DNA from: an archaeon
GTDB taxonomy: Archaea > Nanobdellota > Nanobdellia > Pacearchaeales > GW2011-AR1
Assembly: GCA_027341315.1 (NCBI GenBank)
Contig: DAIENA010000012.1
Coordinates: 1-18,088, forward strand
DNA: 18,088 bases
Reading direction: 5' to 3'
Position numbers and translations under genes: made by a program. This document shows positions 13,070 to 18,088 of the stretch, in pieces. A model generated the notes under the pieces. The model had not been told where the DNA came from, ran no database searches, and was given only the letters and a program-made list of their open reading frames with translations. Within the stretch, counting starts at the first letter, position 1. Each line of letters opens with the position of its first letter.

Positions 13070-14014
13070 TTAACTTCCCTCGTGAGGAAACTGCCCTTCT
13101 GCAACAAGGTTTAATGAAGTTATATGACCAGAGTTAGTAAATATTTGGGCAGCAGACTCTCCGACGGAAATCGGCGGAGCAAGACGAAACTTTTCCCTCC
13201 AAAGTCCGTTATATTCATCATCAATTTCCAAAATTGATTTTTGGACAAATTCATTGTCATACATTCCCGTATCAATTGCACCAGGTCTCAAATCAGTTAC
13301 AAAAATTTTCTTTTTGTAGAAATCAAGCATCGCCGCATTTGTATATCTTGAAATTGCCCCCTTTGCGGCACAGTGAGTTCCACCAAGAGCATAACCTCTC
13401 ACAGCGCTCATTGAACTGACAATCACAATCCTCGTTTCACAACCAAATTTTTCGAATTGATTTTTGAAAATGGGTAAAAGTGCTTTCATCAAAATATGAG
13501 TCCCTCTCAAAACTATTTGGGACTCTTTTTCAAGTAACTCCGTCGGAATATCTTCAATATGAAGATAAGGGTTATCATTCTTGACTTTATATGCTCCTGC
13601 CCCAAGACCAATAGATTGATACCACCAAATCGGTTTGTCTTTCTTGATTTCATAAACAAAATTTTTTACTTCATCTTCATCAAGTAAGTCAACTTGAGAA
13701 TATTCAATTTTTTTTGGAGAAATATTAAGGGTTTCAACTATTGCTTTTTTTATGTTTTCAAGTCTTTCAATAGAACGTGAAACCATGTGTATTGTCGCCC
13801 CTTTTGCGGCCAGAGAAAATGCTGTCGCTGTTCCGATATTTATTTTCATTTCTTCACTCTCAACAAATATGGAATCATGACTTAAATCCCCGTCAATTAA
13901 ATTTGTAAAAACATGTTCAATGGGTTTGTAACTACAGCCAGTCACAATTATTCTTTTTCCTTCAAGTTCATTTGTTTTAATTAAATTTTTTAGTCTATTC
14001 ATTTTTATTTTCAT
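13070..14014 (-). CDS. Atypical short-chain dehydrogenase/reductase (SDR) with Tyr-to-His at the active site
   Basis: The 314-residue protein has an SDR Rossmann fold. Strand 1 gives RIIVTG (21-26), but the glycine-rich loop is interrupted by about 30 extra residues and resumes at NIGTATAFSLAAKGA (59-73), followed by HMVSRS. QVDLLDEDEV (107-116) fits the usual D-V/L motif. The NNAG position is replaced by YQSIGLGAG (132-140). The catalytic serine is Ser201 (VSSMSA). Thirteen residues later, where Tyr of YxxxK should stand, the sequence reads HCAAK (His214, Lys218). The cofactor region DLRPGAIDTGM (231-241) is normal. The protein may therefore bind NAD(P) but catalyse poorly or differently. 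A 17-bp site shared with the regulator gene lies 50-66 bp upstream, so it is a likely target of that regulator. Another ATG at 14002 is possible. Confidence 0.85.
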   Translation of the reverse strand: MKIKMNRLKNLIKTNELEGKRIIVTGCSYKPIEHVFTNLIDGDLSHDSIFVESEEMKINIGTATAFSLAAKGATIHMVSRSIERLENIKKAIVETLNISPKKIEYSQVDLLDEDEVKNFVYEIKKDKPIWWYQSIGLGAGAYKVKNDNPYLHIEDIPTELLEKESQIVLRGTHILMKALLPIFKNQFEKFGCETRIVIVSSMSAVRGYALGGTHCAAKGAISRYTNAAMLDFYKKKIFVTDLRPGAIDTGMYDNEFVQKSILEIDDEYNGLWREKFRLAPPISVGESAAQIFTNSGHITSLNLVAEGQFPHEGS

Positions 14015-14040
14015 TTTGTCTTAATTTAGTAATAATAACA

Positions 14041-14049
14041 AATAAAAGG
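14041..14049 (-). promoter_or_regulatory. Probable TATA-like element of the SDR gene
   Basis: CCTTTTATT on the minus strand, centred about 31 bp before the ATG at 14014. It is weaker than other TATA elements here, as expected for a promoter that needs an activator bound at 14064-14080. Confidence 0.35.
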
Positions 14050-14063
14050 ATTATATTAAATTT

Positions 14064-14080
14064 TGACCGATATATATCGG
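14064..14080. promoter_or_regulatory. Operator-like inverted repeat upstream of the SDR gene
   Basis: TGACCGATATATATCGG contains a perfect 14-bp palindrome (14067-14080). It matches the reverse complement of 14760-14776 at 14 of 17 positions, with the outer TGACCGA and TATCGG fully kept. It lies upstream of the proposed TATA element of the SDR gene, an activator-like position, and just past the stop codon side of the regulator gene. Confidence 0.7.
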
Positions 14081-14089
14081 GATAAAAAA

Positions 14090-14758
14090 TTACCTATATT
14101 CGAAAAAGAATTCGACTATTTTGTTTTCCGCCCTACGAAGGTTCTCCTGAAAACTAGAATAAGATTTGCCCATCTTTTTTGCAAGTTCCGGAATTGTAAG
14201 TTTACGGGGATAATTATAATAACCTTCGTTCAAAGCCAACTTAATTGTTTCAAATTGTTTTTCAGATAAATTTGGGGAAAATTCCAGATTGGTAATATTT
14301 TTTATCTTTTCATCTTTTACAGATATAAGTTTGCCGTTATAATATTTAATCGCAGCGTTAATTATTTTATTTAACTCCACTCTATCAAGGCATCCGACTT
14401 CCCAATGCTCCCATCCCTCTTTGTCTATATGAACCGGCTTAATTAATATGTACTCTTTATTATAAAATATTTTAATTTCACGACGGGCTTCCCTGGAAAG
14501 CGGATGAATTGTTTGCATCAAAATAAAATCTTTATATCTTTCTGCAAATTTAACACGTTTATCTTTTTTTAAATCATTATAAAATTTATCTTTATTTTCC
14601 TCACTACCTGAAATGGTCGTGGAAATTAAAAGATTTATTTTTCCGCTTTTTTCATAATTTGTTAGCGGAAATCCAAACATTTCAACTTGATATTTTTCGC
14701 AAAGAGGGGAATGAATATCCTCTTTATCATCCTTAAGTTTAAATTTAGCAACCCACAT
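14090..14758 (-). CDS. HTH-10 (Bat-type) transcriptional regulator
   Basis: Residues about 160-220 form the bacterio-opsin-activator-like HTH domain, with the family opening LSEKQFETIKLALNEGYY, then PRKLTIPELAKKMGKS and a recognition helix around YSSFQENLRRAENKIVEFF. The N-terminal 150 residues form an alpha/beta sensor region of unknown ligand (MWVAKFKLKDD, then FAERYKDFILMQTIHPLS). The length of 222 fits archaeal members. The ATG at 14758 is 26 bp from a TATA element (14781-14787). A 17-bp inverted-repeat site lies between TATA and ATG, covering the predicted transcription start, so self-repression is likely. The same site occurs upstream of the next gene (SDR). Ligand and other targets are unknown. 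Confidence 0.88.
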   Translation of the reverse strand: MWVAKFKLKDDKEDIHSPLCEKYQVEMFGFPLTNYEKSGKINLLISTTISGSEENKDKFYNDLKKDKRVKFAERYKDFILMQTIHPLSREARREIKIFYNKEYILIKPVHIDKEGWEHWEVGCLDRVELNKIINAAIKYYNGKLISVKDEKIKNITNLEFSPNLSEKQFETIKLALNEGYYNYPRKLTIPELAKKMGKSYSSFQENLRRAENKIVEFFFEYR

Positions 14759-14759
14759 A

Positions 14760-14776
14760 CCGATAATTGTCGGTCA
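14760..14776. promoter_or_regulatory. Operator-like inverted repeat over the regulator's own start
   Basis: On the minus strand it reads TGACCGACAATTATCGG, directly downstream of the TATA element and ending 1 bp before the ATG. It pairs with the site at 14064-14080. This position suits autorepression. The divergent alaS promoter is about 30 bp further away. Confidence 0.7.
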
Positions 14777-14780
14777 AAAT

Positions 14781-14787
14781 ATTTAAA
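14781..14787 (-). promoter_or_regulatory. TATA box of the HTH-10 regulator
   Basis: Minus strand TTTAAAT, centred 26 bp before the ATG at 14758. Confidence 0.55.
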
Positions 14788-14805
14788 CTTTCCTCAAATA
14801 CAAAA

Positions 14806-14813
14806 ATTTAAAA
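14806..14813 (+). promoter_or_regulatory. TATA box of alaS
   Basis: ATTTAAAA centred 27.5 bp before the ATG at 14837. It supports this start over the upstream in-frame ATGs, which would lie inside the regulator gene. Confidence 0.5.
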
Positions 14814-14836
14814 CTTCCCGAACGTTTTCTTTTTGC

Positions 14837-16597
14837 ATGGTAACCCGAAATGAATTAATAAAAAAATACATTGAATTTTTTGAATCAAAAAATCACAAAT
14901 TTATTCCAAACGAAAGTTTAATTCCAAAAAACGACCCGACAGTCTTGTTCACGACGGCGGGGATGCAACCGTTGGTTCCGTTTCTTATCGGACAAAAACA
15001 TCCGATGGGAAAACGCCTCGTCGGCGTTCAAAAATGCATAAGAACAGGGGATATCGACGAAGTAGGTGATTCTTTCCACCATACATTTTTTGAAATGCTC
15101 GGAAATTGGTCCCTTGGAGATTATTTTAAAAAAGAATCAATTGGGTACTCATTTGAATTTTTGACAAAAATTTTAAAAATTTCAAAGGAGCAACTTGCGG
15201 TAAGTGTTTTTGCCGGTGACGCCGACGCTAAAAAAGATAATGACTCTGCTCAAGCCTGGAAGGAATTAGGAGTTCCGGAAAAAAGAATCGCATTTCTTCC
15301 TAAAAAAAATAACTGGTGGGGGCCGGCGGGACTTACCGGACCATGCGGACCCGATACAGAAATTTTTTATTGGAAACTAAAAAATAAAAAAGCTCCGGAA
15401 AAGTTCGACCCGCACGACGAAAACTGGATTGAAATTTGGAACAATGTCTTAATGGAATATACAAAAAACCAGGACGGAAAATATATTGAAGCATCGCAAA
15501 AAAATATAGATACGGGTATGGGCGTCGAAAGAACCGTTGCGGTTTTAAATAATTTAGAGGACAATTATTTGGCGGACATGTGGAAACCAATTATCACGAA
15601 AGTGGAGGAAATTTCAGGAAAAAAATATTCTGAAAATAAAAAAGAAATGAGAATAATTGCCGACCATGTTAAAGCTGCGTGTTTTATAATTTCCGACGGT
15701 GTCATTCCTGGAAATTCCGAGCATGGATACGTTTTAAGAAGGCTCATCCGACGGGCGGTAAGATACGGAAAAATAATCGGATTAGAAAATTTCACCCCAA
15801 AAATCTCAGAACCGGTTTTTGAAATATACCGTGATTATAATTTAAATAAAATCAGGGTAATTGACGAACTCCAAAAAGAAGAAGAAAATTTTAACCGGAC
15901 CTTAAAAAAAGGATTGAATATTTTCAGAAGTTTAATTTCAAACAAAAAGGAGCTTTCAGGAAAAGAATCATTTTTGCTTTATCAGTCCTACGGATTTCCA
16001 ATAGAGATGATTGAAGAAGAGTGCTTTAACAACAAAATAAAATTTGATAAAAATAATTTTAAGAAAGAATTAAAAAACCATCAGGAACTTTCAAAAACGG
16101 CAGCGGCGGGAAAATTCAAATCCGGATTGATAGATAATTCTGTTGAAACAACCAGGCTCCACACTGCAACTCATTTATTAAATGAGGGGTTAAGAGTAAT
16201 CTTAAAAGATTCTTCCATTTCACAAAAAGGTTCAAATATAACTCCCGAGAGACTTAGGTTTGATTTTAACTTTCCAAGAAAGTTAACCGACGCTGAATTG
16301 AAAAAAATTGAAGAATGGGTTAATGATAAAATCAAAGAAAATTTACAAGTCGTCCGGGAAGAAATGCCGTTGGAAAAAGCACTTAAATCCGGAGCGGCAG
16401 CAGAATTCGGGGCGAAATATCCGTCGAGCGTTTCTGTTTACACCATTCTAGACAAAAAAACTCCAAAAGGATTTGCAAGTAAAGAAATATGCACAGGCCC
16501 CCACGTAAAAAAAACAGGGGAACTGGGAAAGTTTAAAATTATAAAGGAAGAAAGTTCATCATTAGGAGTAAGAAGAATTAAAGCAACATTAGAATAA
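14837..16597 (+). CDS. alaS: Alanyl-tRNA synthetase, short bacterial-like form
   Basis: This enzyme charges tRNA(Ala). The 586 residues start with the bacterial-style opening: KYIEFFESKNHKF, then LIPKNDPTVLFTTAGMQPLV (28-47) and RLVGVQKCIRTGDIDEVGD (60-78). Motif 2 is FFEMLGNWSLGDYF (84-97), followed by the loop GPAGLTGPCGPDTE and motif 3 TGMGVERT (226-233). The editing domain keeps its metal site: His442 and His446 in HTATH, Cys552 and His556 in CTGPH. The protein stops right after it (LGVRRIKATLE), so the C-Ala oligomerisation domain of typical enzymes (about 850-900 residues) is absent. The zinc-binding Cys cluster usual near the N-terminus of archaeal AlaRS is also absent. Sequence style resembles short enzymes of CPR bacteria, which suggests transfer between lineages. 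The longer ORF to 14687 is rejected as start because it overlaps the regulator. Confidence 0.95.
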   Translation: MVTRNELIKKYIEFFESKNHKFIPNESLIPKNDPTVLFTTAGMQPLVPFLIGQKHPMGKRLVGVQKCIRTGDIDEVGDSFHHTFFEMLGNWSLGDYFKKESIGYSFEFLTKILKISKEQLAVSVFAGDADAKKDNDSAQAWKELGVPEKRIAFLPKKNNWWGPAGLTGPCGPDTEIFYWKLKNKKAPEKFDPHDENWIEIWNNVLMEYTKNQDGKYIEASQKNIDTGMGVERTVAVLNNLEDNYLADMWKPIITKVEEISGKKYSENKKEMRIIADHVKAACFIISDGVIPGNSEHGYVLRRLIRRAVRYGKIIGLENFTPKISEPVFEIYRDYNLNKIRVIDELQKEEENFNRTLKKGLNIFRSLISNKKELSGKESFLLYQSYGFPIEMIEEECFNNKIKFDKNNFKKELKNHQELSKTAAAGKFKSGLIDNSVETTRLHTATHLLNEGLRVILKDSSISQKGSNITPERLRFDFNFPRKLTDAELKKIEEWVNDKIKENLQVVREEMPLEKALKSGAAAEFGAKYPSSVSVYTILDKKTPKGFASKEICTGPHVKKTGELGKFKIIKEESSSLGVRRIKATLE

Positions 16598-16610
16598 TTC
16601 TAAAAATAAA

Positions 16611-17804
16611 TTAATAATTTAATCCGTATTTTTTTCTTAAATTGTTCATCTTCAGTTCTTCGACGGGATTAAGAGCTCCGACCGAACCGATTTTGTCTGT
16701 GAGTGCACTCAATTCTTTCGCATCATTATAGTCTGGGATATTTTTTGAAAGCGAAATCCCGTCGCCAATCAAAATAAATTCCGGCTTACTTTCAAGTTTT
16801 CCAATCCCTCCTCCTACATCTAAATAATTTCCGGTACTAAAAGAAATCGGACTCGGTTCAGTCGCCTCAACAAAACAATAACCCGTTCCAAGGTAACTTT
16901 CTTCGACGGGACATTTTATTCCGACGGATTCATGATTTTCCTGCTGGAAATAAAATAGGGTTACACCAAACCCTATTCTTTTCAAAAGAAATGCAAGAAG
17001 CTCTGATTTGTCCTCGCATGAACCCTTATTTTCCCCCAAAACTTCGTAAGGATATCTTGAGATATTTAATTCCCTTCCGAAAAGTTTAACGGACGCCGAA
17101 CCGGTGTAAGGAATATTTTGAACAAGACTTATTGCAACTTTTGCCTGCATGTCTTTTGAGTCCGGATATTTATTTTCTATTTCCAAAACAAGAGGCATCA
17201 AAAATTCTGTCTGCAGTGAATTATCTATATTTGCAATTTTGAAATCGTCTCTTCTTGGAGTTTCATTTCCGGAATAAACTTTAAATCTTGGAAGACTAAG
17301 AAGGTTATCCAAAACAGATTGTCTAAATTCAAATGATAAATTTCCATTCACTCCTGAAATTAAATAATTAAAACTCATATTTTCCGTCGAAGAATTATAC
17401 TTAAACTCACATTTGTGATTAAGTGAAAAAACGTTTTCGGAACTTAAATTGATTGCGTCGGGGCATCCGCAAAAAATCGATGAACCCAGCTGCACTTTAT
17501 TGTTACAAAGATAATCTGAGTTAAAAACACAAGCTTCCCCGTACAGTTTAAATCCGTCGGGGCATCCGCAGGTTTCTGGATTTCCAACCAAACTTGCGTT
17601 GTCACAAAAGTATGGTTTTGTAAGAGAACAGTATTCGTTAAAAGTCCCATCTCCGCATTTCAAAATCGGGTTGACCGAGTTTGTACTTCTAAGAACAAAA
17701 AAAACAACAACTCCAATAATTAAAATTATTCCGAGAAGAAAAATCTTTTTGAAATTATTCGCTTCTCCAAGCACCCCTTTTTTTTCTCCGGGAAATTCAT
17801 CCAT
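16611..17804 (-). CDS. Membrane-anchored Cys-rich protein with transglutaminase-like domain
   Basis: The 397 residues start with a 19-residue cytoplasmic part and a membrane helix (about 19-38). An extracellular Cys-rich part follows (ten Cys at residues 50-132) made of two related modules: YFC...CGCPDGF...CVF (65-94) and YLC...CGCPDAI...KCEF (98-134). From about 195 a transglutaminase-like fold appears: IPYTGSA (231-237), the nucleophile in ENKGSCEDKSELLAFLLKRI (258-277, Cys263), His291 in ENHESVGIKC and an acid in YCFVEATEP (Glu313 or Glu316). It may act as a cysteine protease or crosslinking enzyme on the cell surface; the reaction is not known. A 16-bp exact DNA repeat (17456-17471, 17555-17570) underlies the CGCPD modules. 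It has a TATA element 26 bp upstream and is convergent with alaS, 13 bp away. Confidence 0.85.
   Translation of the reverse strand: MDEFPGEKKGVLGEANNFKKIFLLGIILIIGVVVFFVLRSTNSVNPILKCGDGTFNEYCSLTKPYFCDNASLVGNPETCGCPDGFKLYGEACVFNSDYLCNNKVQLGSSIFCGCPDAINLSSENVFSLNHKCEFKYNSSTENMSFNYLISGVNGNLSFEFRQSVLDNLLSLPRFKVYSGNETPRRDDFKIANIDNSLQTEFLMPLVLEIENKYPDSKDMQAKVAISLVQNIPYTGSASVKLFGRELNISRYPYEVLGENKGSCEDKSELLAFLLKRIGFGVTLFYFQQENHESVGIKCPVEESYLGTGYCFVEATEPSPISFSTGNYLDVGGGIGKLESKPEFILIGDGISLSKNIPDYNDAKELSALTDKIGSVGALNPVEELKMNNLRKKYGLNY
17456..17570 (-). repeat. Tandem Cys-rich module within the transglutaminase-like gene
   Basis: The 16-bp sequences at 17456-17471 and 17555-17570 are identical and 99 bp (33 codons) apart, in the same frame. 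They encode the CGCPD core of two adjacent modules, so the segment probably arose by duplication of a 33-residue unit. Confidence 0.7.
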
Positions 17805-17825
17805 TATTTCTTAACATAAACGACC

Positions 17826-17834
17826 TATAAAAAA
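17826..17834 (-). promoter_or_regulatory. TATA box of the transglutaminase-like gene
   Basis: Minus strand TTTTTTATA centred 26 bp before the ATG at 17804. Confidence 0.55.
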
Positions 17835-17848
17835 GTTTTTATGAAGGG

Positions 17849-18088
17849 CTATTCTTTTTTCCAGCCATCGTGAACTTTATTAATCATATAAATTAAGCCA
17901 GGTTTAAAATCATTAATCCATGAGGTATATGCTTCATTTATGAATTCCATTTCTTTTTTCTTATCCTGCGTGAGCCCAACAAGAGAATGCCAGCTTGAAA
18001 ATCTCATCGAAATTCCGATTAACTTCCAAACTTTCTTCCGGTCTTCATCATTATTGAAAAGTTTTGATTCAGTCTGCCCCGCAAAAAA
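17849..18088 (-). CDS. C-terminal part of a hypothetical protein (5' end off window)
   Basis: An open frame runs in from the right edge and ends with TAG at 17849, giving the last 79 residues of a larger protein. It is soluble and rich in Trp, Lys and aromatic residues: ESKLFNNDEDRKKVWKLIGI, then MRFSSWHSLVGLTQDKKKEM, EAYTSWINDFKPGLIYMIN and the end KVHDGWKKE. It appears all-helical. I recognise no family. The frame is uninterrupted and codon use fits the region. The next gene downstream (transglutaminase-like) has its own promoter in the 44-bp gap. Confidence 0.65.
   Translation of the reverse strand, partial: FFAGQTESKLFNNDEDRKKVWKLIGISMRFSSWHSLVGLTQDKKKEMEFINEAYTSWINDFKPGLIYMINKVHDGWKKE

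Noticed and set aside
14687..14836. Longer N-terminus for alaS (50 extra residues, in-frame ATG at 14687)
   Set aside because: The extension overlaps the divergent HTH-10 gene and its operator, does not resemble any AlaRS start, and the ATG at 14837 has a TATA element at the local standard distance.
1..18088. CRISPR array, insertion sequence or rRNA genes
   Set aside because: No regularly spaced repeats, no transposase-like ORF with inverted ends, and no rRNA-like sequence were seen.

Overview
The window looks like chromosomal DNA of an AT-rich archaeon, probably a small-genome DPANN-type lineage (Pacearchaeota/Woesearchaeota-like). The group name is inference and was not tested by a search. 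The archaeal calls rest on GatD of the archaeal Glu-tRNA(Gln) amidotransferase, an archaeal/eukaryal-type prolyl-tRNA synthetase, transcription factor TFE, deoxyhypusine synthase, a Bat-type HTH-10 regulator, and TATA elements centred about 25-27 bp upstream of most start codons, which implies leaderless mRNAs. Genes are tightly packed and no gap over 300 bp lacks a gene.

Layout. 1-1065 (-) is the 5' part of gatD, running off the left edge; 1088-1621 (-) is an unknown protein; 1678-2802 (-) is an amino-acid permease sitting downstream of tRNA-Arg(UCG) at 2912-2983 (-), whose 3' end is duplicated just ahead of the permease ribosome-binding site. On the + strand follow a membrane-anchored HtrA-like protease without a PDZ domain (3095-3979) and proS (4017-5465). 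On the - strand come a DHH/DHHA1 phosphoesterase (5487-6521), a full-length bacterial-style DisA diadenylate cyclase (6698-7795) and deoxyhypusine synthase (7892-8890). A tiny two-helix membrane protein (8967-9158, +) converges on an unknown 113-residue protein (9155-9496, -). A rhomboid protease and a SpoIIM/DUF95 membrane protein form an overlapping pair (9531-10975, -). A 55-residue protein (11017-11184, -) and TFE with a very lysine-rich tail (11232-11990, -) precede two abutting coiled-coil proteins on the + strand (12109-13065). Then come an atypical short-chain dehydrogenase (13070-14014, -), an HTH-10 regulator (14090-14758, -), a short bacterial-type alanyl-tRNA synthetase (14837-16597, +), a secreted or membrane-anchored transglutaminase-like protein (16611-17804, -) and the C-terminal end of an unknown protein (17849-18088, -).

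Much of the region is translation housekeeping: gatD, proS, alaS, dhs and the tRNA. Three more specific arrangements stand out. First, DisA next to a DHH/DHHA1 phosphoesterase could make and remove cyclic di-AMP. Second, the HTH-10 regulator and the odd dehydrogenase are linked by two copies of a 17-bp inverted-repeat site, one over the regulator's own predicted transcription start and one upstream of the dehydrogenase promoter. This looks like a self-contained regulatory circuit. Third, the 17-bp repeat of the tRNA-Arg 3' end looks like an attachment-site scar or a relic of tRNA duplication. No CRISPR array, insertion sequence or rRNA was seen.
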